The translations under genes were made by a program, and so were the position numbers. Shown here in pieces: positions 1-7,925 of a stretch of 13,686 bases of DNA (positions are counted from its first letter, which is position 1; each line of letters opens with the position of its first letter). Where the stretch lies: contig DATAYA010000249.1 of the NCBI GenBank assembly GCA_036272815.1, forward strand, positions 1 through 13,686, in the 5' to 3' direction. The notes beneath the pieces were generated by a model. It was not told the DNA's origin and made no database searches. It was given only the letters and a program-made list of their open reading frames with translations. Source of the stretch: DATAYA01 sp036272815. Lineage in GTDB: Bacteria; Pseudomonadota; Alphaproteobacteria; Acetobacterales; Acetobacteraceae.

Positions 1-54
1 CGCGGGGAACCACTTGCGCAGGCCCTCGACGCGCAGCAGCTGCACGGCGTTCAC
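1..54 (-). CDS. ABC transporter ATP-binding protein, OppF/DppF type (N-terminal fragment, cut by window edge)
   Basis: Only the first 18 codons lie in the window. Read on the minus strand from a GTG at 54-52 they give MNAVQLLRVEGLRKWFPA, the usual opening of the second ATPase of a peptide/opine-type importer (short lead, then a beta strand ending in K-x-F-P). The GTG overlaps the TGA of the preceding ATPase gene as GTGA, typical of a translationally coupled oppD-oppF pair. The Walker motifs would lie beyond the left edge. The assignment rests on this short stretch and on the neighbour, so subtype and substrate are open. Confidence 0.7.
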   Translation of the reverse strand, partial: MNAVQLLRVEGLRKWFPA

Positions 55-1070
55 GCGTGCGCCTTCGCCGCGAGCGTCCGCCAGCGCACGCATCGCACGA
101 GATGTCCCGGTCCGCAGGGCTCAATTGCGGGCACGTCGGCATCGCACAGGCCCGGCCGCGCATGGACGCAGCGCGGGTGGAAGGCGCAGCCGACCGGGTG
201 GCGGGTCGGGGTCGGCACCTCGCCCTGGATGGCCATGAGCCGCATCTCGCGATCATCCAGCACGAGGCGGGGGACCGAGGCGAGCAGGCCCGCCGTGTAG
301 GGCATCCGGGGTGCGGCGAAGATCGCGGCGGCAGGCCCCTCCTCGACCACCCGGCCCGCGTACATGACCGCGATCCGGTCGGCGATCTCGGCGGCCACAC
401 CGAGGCTGTGGGTGATGAACAGCACGGCCATGCCGATCTCGGCCTGCAACGATTTGATCAGCTCCAGGAGCTGCGCCTGCACGGTGACGTCGAGCGCCGT
501 GGTGGGCTCGTCGGCGATCAGCAATGCGGGGCGGCAGGCGAGCGCCATCGCGATCATCACCCGCTGCGCCATGCCGCCGGAGATCTCGTGCGGGTAGGAT
601 GCGAGCCGCCCCCGCGGGTCGGGAATGCCGAGGCGCGCGAGCATCTCCTCGGCCACGCGGAGCGCGTCGCTCCGTCGCCTTCCCTGGTGCAGCATCACGC
701 TGTCGGCGATCTGGTCGCCCACGGTGTAGACCGGATTCAGGCAGCTCATCGGCTCCTGGAACACCATCGCGATCTCGCGGCCACGAATGCGGCGCATCGC
801 GCGCGGCGGCAGGCGGGCGAGATCGCGCACCTGCCCGTCTTGGCCGCGGAACGCAATGCGTCCGCCGATCGCGACATCCGGCCCGCGCGGGACCAGCCCC
901 ATCACCGCGAGACCGGTGACCGACTTCCCGGCGCCCGATTCGCCGATCAGCACCACCGTCTCGCCGCGGCCGACGACGAGCGAGAGCCCCTCGACCGCGC
1001 GAGCGGTGCCGGCATCGGTCTGAAAGCGCACGGTGAGGTCGTGCAGTTCGAGCAGGTGGTCGGGATTCAA
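51..1070 (-). CDS. ABC transporter ATP-binding protein, OppD/DppD type
   Basis: A 339-residue cytoplasmic ATPase that should power a peptide/nickel/opine-type importer. Visible motifs: Walker A GESGAGKS (43-50), Q-loop VFQEP (103-107), signature ISGGMAQR (163-170), Walker B LLIADEPTTALD (183-194) and H-loop His221. The C-terminal extension with GEVPTPTRHPVGCAFHPRC (283-301) is the oligopeptide-transporter C-terminal domain, and the length is normal for OppD. The start is TTG (1070-1068), chosen because the conserved LLELHDLTVRF strand follows at once; no strong Shine-Dalgarno is visible. The next gene overlaps by GTGA. Oddly, the pair is first in its transcription unit: no permease or binding protein lies upstream on this strand, so those partners must be downstream (off the left edge) or elsewhere. 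Confidence 0.93.
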   Translation of the reverse strand: MNPDHLLELHDLTVRFQTDAGTARAVEGLSLVVGRGETVVLIGESGAGKSVTGLAVMGLVPRGPDVAIGGRIAFRGQDGQVRDLARLPPRAMRRIRGREIAMVFQEPMSCLNPVYTVGDQIADSVMLHQGRRRSDALRVAEEMLARLGIPDPRGRLASYPHEISGGMAQRVMIAMALACRPALLIADEPTTALDVTVQAQLLELIKSLQAEIGMAVLFITHSLGVAAEIADRIAVMYAGRVVEEGPAAAIFAAPRMPYTAGLLASVPRLVLDDREMRLMAIQGEVPTPTRHPVGCAFHPRCVHARPGLCDADVPAIEPCGPGHLVRCVRWRTLAAKAHA

Positions 1071-1316
1071 CGGTTGATTGTTCCGCGGGCAGACAGGGTG
1101 GCGACGGCGCGATCGCTCAACTCGCTACGATGCGAGACCCTGCCGCAGATCAGGGCGGCGATCCGTACGCGCGATCCGGCTGAGTTTTCCATGGTGCCGC
1201 AACGCGCGCAACCCCGGACCCGTGGCACCCGTGCGGCGGCCTCGCAATCGTCAACAACGCCCGCTCTTGCGCGCGGCGCGGTGCGGCAACAAAGTGCGGC
1301 CGAAGGGGAAACGACC
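1071..1316. promoter_or_regulatory. Divergent intergenic region between oppD-type gene and Liv-type binding protein
   Basis: This 246-bp region separates two divergent transcription units and should hold both promoters. On the plus side, TTGCGC (1267-1272), a 17-bp spacer and CAAAGT (1290-1295) form a weak sigma-70-like candidate 21 bp before the ATG, followed by a purine-rich AAGGGGAAA (1303-1311) as ribosome-binding site. Also seen are a small dyad CTCGC-N6-GCGAG (1121-1136) and a direct repeat GCGATCCG (1158-1165 and 1171-1178); either could be an operator or chance in GC-rich DNA. No clear minus-strand promoter was recognised. The open frames crossing this region look non-coding. Confidence 0.4.
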
Positions 1317-2519
1317 ATGAAAATTGCCGCGTCGCTGGCCGCCATCCTGCTTGTGCTTGTGCCCAACCTCGCGCGTGCGGCCGGGCCCGCGGCGGCCGGA
1401 AAGCCGGTGAGAATCGCCTTGATCGAGGACGAGACCGGGCCGCTCGAGGCCTACGCCAAGCAGTCCGCCACCGGTTTCCGGATGGGCCTGGAATACGCCA
1501 CCCACGGCACCGGCATGGTCGCCGGCCGCAAGATCGTGGCGATCGAGAAGGACAGCCAGAACAAGCCCGACCTCGGCCGCTCGCTGTTGGAACAGGCCTA
1601 CAGCGACGATCACGCCGACCTCGCCGTAGGCGGCACCAATTCGGCGGTCGCACTCGCCATGCTGCCGGTGGCGCAGGACTACCAGAAGGTGCTGATCGTC
1701 GAGCCCGCCGTCGCAGACAGCATCACCGGCGCGAAATGGAACAAATACATCTTCCGCACCGCCCGCAATTCGAGCCAGGATGCGATCTCCAACGCGCTCG
1801 CGATCGGCAAGCCGGGCGAGGTGATCGCGACGCTGGCGCAAGACTACGCCTTCGGCCGCGACGGCGTGGCGGCATTCCGCCGCGCGCTGGCCGCGACGGG
1901 CGCGAAGCTGGTGCATGAGGAATACGCGCCGCCGACGACCACCGACTTCACTGCCCCCGCGCAGCGCATCTTCGATGCGCTGGCCAAGCAGAAGGGCAAG
2001 AAAATCATCTGGGTGCTGTGGGCCGGCGGGAATCCGCTGCCCAAGCTCGCGGCGCTGGACCCGCAGCGGCTGGGCATCACCATCGACACCGGCGGCAACA
2101 TCCTGCCCGCGCTTGCTTCCTACAAGGCGTTCCCCGGGATGCAGGGCGCCACCTACTATTATTACGGCATCCCGAAGAACCCGGCGAACGACTGGCTGGT
2201 GGCCCAGCACATGAAGCGCTTCCATCAGCCGCCCGACTTCTTCACCGCCGGCGGAATGAGCGCCGCGATGGCAGTGGTGACGGCGCTGAGCAAAACCCAC
2301 GGCGTCACCGACGCGGCAACGCTCATCCCGGCGATGGAGGGCATGTCGTTCGAGACCCCCAAGGGCACGATGATGTTCCGCAAGCAGGACCACCAGGCGC
2401 TGCAATCCATGTATGGCTTCCGCATCACCGTCGATCCGAAGCTGCCCTGGGCGGTGCCGGTGCTGACCCGCACCTTCACCATTCAGGACATGAACATCCC
2501 CGTAGAGAACAACCGCTGA
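1317..2519 (+). CDS. ABC transporter substrate-binding protein, Liv/HAAT family (type I periplasmic binding fold)
   Basis: A 400-residue periplasmic binding protein, first gene of a complete Liv-type importer. Residues 1-21 form a Sec signal peptide (Lys2, hydrophobic core AILLVLV, cleavage after ARA). The mature part starts KPVRIALIEDETGPLEAYAKQ and continues with the two-lobed layout of LivJ-like proteins (AVGGTNSAVALAMLPVAQ, then LAQDYAFGRDGVAAFRRAL, near 175-195). The length fits the family. The ATG at 1317 was chosen over the longer open frame because it is preceded by AAGGGGAAA and begins the signal peptide; the frame to the left runs antisense to the divergent ATPase gene. The stop overlaps the livG frame. 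Ligands in this family include branched-chain and other amino acids, urea, short amides and aromatic acids; the sequence does not decide between them. Confidence 0.92.
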   Translation: MKIAASLAAILLVLVPNLARAAGPAAAGKPVRIALIEDETGPLEAYAKQSATGFRMGLEYATHGTGMVAGRKIVAIEKDSQNKPDLGRSLLEQAYSDDHADLAVGGTNSAVALAMLPVAQDYQKVLIVEPAVADSITGAKWNKYIFRTARNSSQDAISNALAIGKPGEVIATLAQDYAFGRDGVAAFRRALAATGAKLVHEEYAPPTTTDFTAPAQRIFDALAKQKGKKIIWVLWAGGNPLPKLAALDPQRLGITIDTGGNILPALASYKAFPGMQGATYYYYGIPKNPANDWLVAQHMKRFHQPPDFFTAGGMSAAMAVVTALSKTHGVTDAATLIPAMEGMSFETPKGTMMFRKQDHQALQSMYGFRITVDPKLPWAVPVLTRTFTIQDMNIPVENNR

Positions 2520-3314
2520 CCACCCCGGCGCTGAAAACTCGGCCGCTGAAAAGTCGGGCGCTGGAGACGCGCGGCCTGACCATCCGCTTCGGTGGTCAGG
2601 TCGCGGTGGACGGGGTGAGCTGCGGCTTCGATCGCGGCACGCTGACCGCGATCGTCGGGCCGAACGGTGCCGGCAAGACGACGTATTTCAACCTGATCTC
2701 CGGCCAGCTCCGCGCCAGCGCCGGCGAGGTGCTGCTGGACGGCGTGCGCATCACGGCGCTCTCGGCGCCGCGCCGCGCCCGGCGCGGGATCGGCCGCGCC
2801 TTCCAGCTCACCAACCTCTTCCCCGAGCTGAGCGTGCTGGAGAACGTGCGCCTTGCGGTGCAGGCGCGGGCGGGCGAGGGCCTCTCCGTGCTCGGCCTCG
2901 CAGCGTCGCGCACCGCGCTCACCGAACAGGCGCAGGACTGCCTCGCCCGGGTCCGGCTCGGCGCGCGGGAAGCGGCACCGGCCGCCAGCCTGAGCCACGG
3001 CGACCAGCGCAAGCTGGAGGTTGCGATCCTGCTGGCGCTGCGGCCGGTGGTGTTCATGTTCGACGAACCGACCGCCGGCATGAGCGTCGACGAGGTGCCG
3101 GTGGTACTCGACCTGATCGAGCAGATCCGTGCCGACCCGGAAGCGGTCGTGCTGCTGGTCGAGCACAAGATGGACGTGGTGCGCCGGCTTGCCGACCGGG
3201 TGGTGGTGCTGCACCAGGGCGCGCTCGTGGCCGAGGGTTCGCCGGCGGAGATGGTCGCTTCCGACATCGTGCAGCAGGCCTATCTCGGAGCCGCGCCTTC
3301 GCCCGGAGCGGCGC

Positions 3315-3322
<8 letters not shown>
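2516..3322 (+). CDS. livG: Branched-chain amino acid/amide ABC transporter ATP-binding protein, LivG type
   Basis: ATPase of the Liv-type importer. Numbered from the CTG at 2516 (268 residues): Walker A GPNGAGKT (48-55), Q-loop AFQLTNLF (Gln97), signature LSHGDQRKLE (159-168), Walker B VVFMFDEPTAGMS (178-190), H-loop His217. FDEPTAGMSVDEVPVVLDL marks a recognisable LivG subgroup. The frame has no ATG, GTG or TTG between 2018 and the conserved beta strand ETRGLTIRFGG; the first is GTG at 2606, which would remove that strand. CTG codons occur at 2516 (overlapping the upstream TGA as CTGA, like the 4-bp overlaps before livH and livM), 2531, 2546 and 2561. I place the start at 2516 with low certainty; 2561 fits family length best. 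The N-terminus carries a 15-bp tandem repeat. The livF start overlaps its end by 8 bp. Confidence 0.88.
2528..2587 (+). repeat. 15-bp tandem repeat, four copies, at the livG N-terminus
   Basis: Four consecutive 15-bp units in the livG frame encode ALKTR, PLKSR, ALETR and GLTIR. Units 1 and 2 differ at only two positions (GCGCTGAAAACTCGG, CCGCTGAAAAGTCGG); units 3 and 4 are more diverged. Each carries an in-phase CTG (2531, 2546, 2561, 2576). The last unit is part of the conserved LivG beta strand, so the array may have grown by duplication of the segment before it. It sits where the start codon should be. Confidence 0.75.
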
Positions 3323-4039
<717 letters not shown>

Positions 4040-4043
<4 letters not shown>

Positions 4044-5008
4044 GCAGCCGCGCTGCGTGGCTCGTGGTGCCGGTGCTGGCGGCGCTGGCGCTGCCGGTGA
4101 TGCCGCTCCCGACCTGGATCACGCTCACCGTCGCCGGGGCTGCGATGGGCATGATGCTGTTCCTGATGGCCTCCGGCCTGACGCTTATTTTTGGGCTGAT
4201 GGACGTGCTGAACTTTGCGCATGGCGGGTTCATCACGCTCGGTGCCTTCGCCGCGGTCAGCGTGTTCGCCGCTCTCTCCGGCTGGGTGGGCGCGCCGAGC
4301 CTGACGCTGAACCTGCTCGCGCTGACGATCGCCGCCGGGCTGTCGGGGCTTGCCGGCGGCGTGCTCGGTGCCGTCTTCGAGCGGCTGCTGGTGCGCCGCG
4401 TCTATGGCGCGCATCTGCGCCAAATCCTGATTACCGTCGGCGGGCTCATCATCGTCGATCAGGCGATCGTCGCGCTCTGGGGCGCCGAGCCGCTGCAACT
4501 CGTCAAGCCCGCGACGCTGCGCGGCAGCTTCACCCTGGGCGGGGCGGCGATCGAGAGCTACCGCATGGTGGCGCTCGCGCTGGGGCTCACGGTGTACGTG
4601 GCCATGCAGGCGGTGCTGACCCGGACGCGGCTCGGGCTGCTGGTGCGAGCCGGCGTGGAGAACCGCGAGATGGTGGAGGCGCTGGGCTTCTCCGTTCGCC
4701 GGCTGTTCGTGGGCGTGTTCGTCGCCGGCACTGCGCTGGCCGGCATCGGCGGGGCGATGTGGGCGGTCTATCAGGAGCAGGTGACGCCCGCGATCGGCGG
4801 GGAGATGACGATCGCGGTGTTCACCATCGTCATCATCGGCGGCCTGGGCTCGGTGACCGGCTGCTTCGTCGCGGCCGTGCTCGTCGGGCTGACGGCCAAC
4901 TACGTGGGGTTCCTCGCACCCCAGCTCGCGATCGGCGCCAACCTCGCGCTGATGACGGCGGTGCTGCTGTGGCGGCCGCGCGGGCTGTTCCCGCTGGGCG
5001 CGCGGTGA
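4040..5008 (+). CDS. livH: Branched-chain amino acid/amide ABC transporter permease, LivH type
   Basis: A 322-residue inner-membrane permease. The family hallmark is GLTLIFGLMDVLNFAHGGF (46-64), followed by further hydrophobic segments and a C-terminal TIVIIGGLGSVTGCFVAAVL block; the protein ends in the common LWRPRGLFPLG. The cytoplasmic coupling loop is likely around RTRLGLLVRAGVENREMVEA, before a GFSVRRLFVGVF helix. Start GTG at 4040 overlaps the livF stop as GTGA; the signal-anchor-like AAWLVVPVLAALALPV follows immediately. Length matches LivH. It should form a heterodimeric channel with LivM, encoded directly downstream with another GTGA overlap. Confidence 0.94.
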
Positions 5009-6141
5009 TCCGGCACCTGCTGTCGGGCGACCGCCCGGGCCATCCGGCGGTGGCCGCGCTACTGGTCGTGATGGTGGTGGCGCTGGCCGCCGCGCCGTGG
5101 CTGTTCCCCGGCATCGGCGCGTTGAACGCGGCCGGGCGCATCTGCATCTTCGCCGTGCTGGCCGGCAGCTACGACATCCTGCTCGGCTACACCGGCATCG
5201 TCTCCTTCGCCCACGTCGTGTTCTTCGGTATCGGGGCCTATGCGGTCGCGTACCCGCTGTCGCTGGGCTGGACCGGCTGGGGCGCGGTGCTGGTCGGGGC
5301 CGCTTGCGGGGTCACGCTCTCCGCCGCCGCCGCCGCCGCGATCGGGCTGCTCTCGCTGCGCGTGCGGGCGATCTTCTTTTCGATGATTACCCTCGCTGTG
5401 GCGAGCTTCGCGCAACTGCTGGCAACGCGGCTGCGCGGTATCACCGGCGGCGAGGACGGGCTGACCTTCTCGGTGCCGCGCGTGCTGACGCCTGCCTTCC
5501 GGCTTTTGCCGCATCCGTTGCTGGGGGTACGCATCGACGGGCGGGTGCTGACCTTCGAATTGATTGTCGTGATCGGGCTGGTGCTGTTCCTGCTGATGCT
5601 GCGCATCGTGAACTCGCCGTTCGGCCGGGTGTTGCAGGCGATCCGCGAGAACGAGTTCCGCGCCGAGGCGCTGGGCTACCGCACGATCGTCCATCGCACG
5701 CTGGCGGGGGTACTGGCGGCAGCGATCGCGTCGCTGGCCGGCGGGCTGCTGGCGCTGCAACTGCGTTATGTCGGCCCGGATACCACCCTCTCTTTCGCGA
5801 CCATGATCGACATTCTGCTGATGGTGGTAATCGGCGGCATGGGCACGCTGTACGGCGCCGCGTTGGGGGCGGCGGTGATCGTGCTGGCGCAGACCTTCCT
5901 GCAGCCGGCGATGCAGGGATTGTCGGACGCCGCCGCCGGGCTGCCGCTGCTGCCCGTGCTGGTGCATCCCGACCGCTGGCTGCTGTGGCTGGGGGTGCTA
6001 TTTGTGCTGATCGTGATTTTCTTCCCGGCCGGCATTGTCGGCACGCTTCGCGCACGGGCCGCCGCACGTCCCGCGGTGACGGCTGCCCGGGATGTCGCGA
6101 TGGACCGGACAGCGGTCGGAGTGGGTCGGCCGCCCGATTGA
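5005..6141 (+). CDS. livM: Branched-chain amino acid/amide ABC transporter permease, LivM type
   Basis: A 378-residue inner-membrane permease, partner of LivH. The hallmark SYDILLGYTGIVSFAHVVFF (55-74) corresponds to the LivM LLLGYTGxxSxGHAAFFG motif. A conserved loop, FGRVLQAIRENEFRAEALGY, contacts the ATPases, and VIGGMGTLYGAALGAAVIV lies near the C-terminus. Several long hydrophobic stretches and a short run of Ala codons (SAAAAAAIG, near 5320-5345) are present. Start GTG at 5005 overlaps the livH stop as GTGA. The last 30 or so residues are polar and not conserved in the family as far as I can recall. It ends the liv operon: recX follows on the opposite strand after 29 bp, with no obvious hairpin terminator between them. 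Confidence 0.94.
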   Translation: MIRHLLSGDRPGHPAVAALLVVMVVALAAAPWLFPGIGALNAAGRICIFAVLAGSYDILLGYTGIVSFAHVVFFGIGAYAVAYPLSLGWTGWGAVLVGAACGVTLSAAAAAAIGLLSLRVRAIFFSMITLAVASFAQLLATRLRGITGGEDGLTFSVPRVLTPAFRLLPHPLLGVRIDGRVLTFELIVVIGLVLFLLMLRIVNSPFGRVLQAIRENEFRAEALGYRTIVHRTLAGVLAAAIASLAGGLLALQLRYVGPDTTLSFATMIDILLMVVIGGMGTLYGAALGAAVIVLAQTFLQPAMQGLSDAAAGLPLLPVLVHPDRWLLWLGVLFVLIVIFFPAGIVGTLRARAAARPAVTAARDVAMDRTAVGVGRPPD

Positions 6142-6170
6142 TCGTGTGTTCCCGAGGTGCCGTCGCACCT

Positions 6171-6824
6171 TCAACCGTCGGCGGTGGTGCTGTCTGCGAT
6201 GGTGCCCATGCGCCGTGCCGCGATCCGTGCGGCGGCTTCGGCGGCTGCCATGCCGAGCGCCCGCCGCGCGACCGCGGCCGGGAAGCCGGCGCGGGCCAGC
6301 GCGGCGGCCTCGCGCATCCGGGTCCGAGGGTTCGCCTGGGCAGCGGCGGGGGCATGCGCCCCGACTGCACGGAACGGGCCGATCCGCCGCCGCCGCGCAT
6401 AGGCCAGCGCCGCGTCGAGCTCGGCTTCCGGATCGTCGGGCAGGGTCGCGCGCGCGGTCTCGGCATCGACGCCCCGGGCCGCCAGATGCGCCCCGATCGC
6501 GCGCCGCGACCGCCCCGCCCGGCCGAGCCGGGCCGCGCGGGCGGCGGCGAAGGCTGCGTCGTCCACCGCGCCAGACGCGGCCAGGCGACGTACCAGGGCG
6601 GCGGCCTCGGCGCGGGCGCGTCGCGCGGTCTCGGCCGCCGCTTCCGCCCCTTCATTGGCAGGATCTGCGGCGCCGCGGGCCCAGGCATCGATGCGGCGGG
6701 TCAGCACGCGCAGCAGCCCGCGCTCGGTCGCGGCGTAGCGGGCCAGATAGGCCAGCGCCGCCTCGCGCAGCAGCGCCTCGGTCGGCGGGGGTGTGGCGCG
6801 AGGCTTGCGGGGCGCGCGCGGCAT
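6171..6824 (-). CDS. recX: RecX family regulatory protein
   Basis: RecX binds RecA filaments and limits their extension or activity in the cytoplasm. The product (217 residues from ATG 6824-6822) is an Ala/Arg-rich, all-helical protein with the RecX three-helix repeats: ALLREAALAYLARYAATERG near the N-terminus, then VDDAAFAAARAARLGRAG followed by SRRAIGAHLAARGVDAE (the classic small-residue-x-R-x-I-x-x-L-x-x-[KR]-G-[IV] pattern), and a C-terminal AALARAGFPAAVARRALG helix pair. It is longer than typical RecX proteins of about 150-180 residues. An upstream in-frame TTG at 6860 would add 12 residues (MSDAPLRATLPA); neither start has a clear Shine-Dalgarno. recA is not in the window, so this is a stand-alone recX between metabolic operons. 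It converges with livM and diverges from the dehydrogenase gene. Confidence 0.82.
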   Translation of the reverse strand: MPRAPRKPRATPPPTEALLREAALAYLARYAATERGLLRVLTRRIDAWARGAADPANEGAEAAAETARRARAEAAALVRRLAASGAVDDAAFAAARAARLGRAGRSRRAIGAHLAARGVDAETARATLPDDPEAELDAALAYARRRRIGPFRAVGAHAPAAAQANPRTRMREAAALARAGFPAAVARRALGMAAAEAAARIAARRMGTIADSTTADG

Positions 6825-6913
6825 GGCGGGCAGCGTCGCACGAAGCGGCGCGTCGGACAAAATCCGCAGCCCGCGGTTGACAGCCGGCGGCGCGCCAGTC
6901 CCGATGCCGGCCT
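6825..6913. promoter_or_regulatory. Short divergent region between recX and the 2-hydroxyacid dehydrogenase gene
   Basis: A perfect TTGACA (6877-6882) lies 31 bp before the dehydrogenase ATG. With a normal 16-18 bp spacer the -10 would fall around 6899-6906 (only CCCGAT/CCGATG, a poor match), placing transcription start almost at the ATG. No Shine-Dalgarno precedes that ATG. The region may therefore produce a leaderless or nearly leaderless message, or the -35 match is chance. No recX promoter or LexA-like box was recognised. Confidence 0.3.
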
Positions 6914-7903
6914 ATGCGCATCCATATCCAGAACGACCCCGACGATCCCCTTTTCGAGATCACGCAAGCGGATTGGCAGGCCGCCGCCGCGCGCGCCCAC
7001 GGGTCCGGGCTCGACGGGTCCCGGCACGACATCAGCATCGCCGCGAGCGCGGCGGGTTTTGCCGCCGCGATCGGCGAAGCGGAGGCGCTGGTCAGCGCCT
7101 CGCCGCTGGTGCGCCGGCTGTTCCCCGCGCCGGCCCCGGCGTTGCGGATCGTGTTCTGCACCTCCGCCGGCCTCGACCGGCTCGCCCCCTTCGACTGGCT
7201 GCCGGAGGGGGCGGAACTCTGGAACAACAGCGGCGCGCACGCCGCCAAAGGCGCCGAATACGTGCTGATGGCGCTGCTGATGCTGGCCTGCCGGATGCCC
7301 GAGATCGCCGCCGACCAGCGGGCGCGGCATTGGCAGAAACGCTACGGCAGCGCGCTCGCGGGGCGGCGGGTGGTGATGGTGGGCCTCGGCCGGATCGGCG
7401 CGGCGGCGGCGGCGCTGGCGGCGCGGCACGGCATGGTCGTGATCGGCTGCCGGGCGAGCGCCACGCCCCACCCGGATTGCGCCCGCGTCGTCGCCCCCGA
7501 CGCGCTCGACGACGAATTGCCGAGGGCCGACGCCGTGGTGCTCGCCTGCCCGCTGACCGATGCGACACGCAACCTGCTCGATGCGCGGCGGATCGGACTG
7601 CTGCGGGCGGGCGCCGGCGTGGTCAATGTCGGCCGCGGCGCGGTGCTGGACCAGGACGCGCTGTGCGATGCGCTGGCGGCAGGGCGGCTCGGCGGCGCGG
7701 TGCTCGACGTGTTCGTCCCCGAGCCGGTGCCGCCGGAGCATCGGCTCTGGACGACGCCCAACCTGGTGATGACGCCGCACGTTTCCTGCGACGACCCGGC
7801 CAGCTACAACGCGATCAGCCTCGATATCTTCCTGGCCAATCTGCGCGCCTGGCGTGCGGGCGAGGCCGCCCCCAACCGGTTCGATCTGGCGCGCGGGTAT
7901 TGA
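6914..7903 (+). CDS. D-2-hydroxyacid dehydrogenase (NAD(P)-dependent, glyoxylate/hydroxypyruvate reductase-like)
   Basis: A 329-residue soluble oxidoreductase, expected to interconvert 2-oxo acids and D-2-hydroxy acids. The nucleotide-binding fingerprint VVMVGLGRIGAAAA has GLGRIG at 157-162. The catalytic trio is intact: Arg241 in NVGRGAVLD, Glu270 in DVFVPEPVPPEH, His289 in VMTPHVS. NNSGAHAAKGAEYVLMALL (104-122) is the helix that precedes the nucleotide domain. After the second beta strand the sequence is IGCRAS rather than an acidic residue, which suggests a preference for NADP(H), as in GhrA-type enzymes (inference). Length is normal. Start ATG at 6914 opens MRIHIQND, a sensible first strand, but lacks a Shine-Dalgarno. 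The creatininase-family gene follows after 22 bp on the same strand, suggesting co-transcription. Substrate unknown. Confidence 0.92.
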   Translation: MRIHIQNDPDDPLFEITQADWQAAAARAHGSGLDGSRHDISIAASAAGFAAAIGEAEALVSASPLVRRLFPAPAPALRIVFCTSAGLDRLAPFDWLPEGAELWNNSGAHAAKGAEYVLMALLMLACRMPEIAADQRARHWQKRYGSALAGRRVVMVGLGRIGAAAAALAARHGMVVIGCRASATPHPDCARVVAPDALDDELPRADAVVLACPLTDATRNLLDARRIGLLRAGAGVVNVGRGAVLDQDALCDALAAGRLGGAVLDVFVPEPVPPEHRLWTTPNLVMTPHVSCDDPASYNAISLDIFLANLRAWRAGEAAPNRFDLARGY

Positions 7904-7925
7904 TGCGAACCCTCGAGGAGGGCCC

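Noticed and set aside
57..1316. Leftward extension of the Liv-type binding protein frame to 820 codons
   Set aside because: The extension is antisense to the well-supported OppD-type gene, is His/Arg-rich without domain features, and the signal peptide with ribosome-binding site begins at 1317.
1251..2405. 384-codon open frame on the minus strand
   Set aside because: It is antisense to the binding protein gene; high third-position GC suppresses stops in the mirror frame. Composition (His, Gly, Arg runs) is not protein-like.
5318..5342. GCC-repeat run in livM
   Set aside because: It encodes a short Ala run in a membrane helix, ordinary in GC-rich genomes; reading frame and family alignment continue normally.
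6142..6170. Possible terminator between livM and recX
   Set aside because: The 29-bp gap shows no clear stem-loop with a T run.
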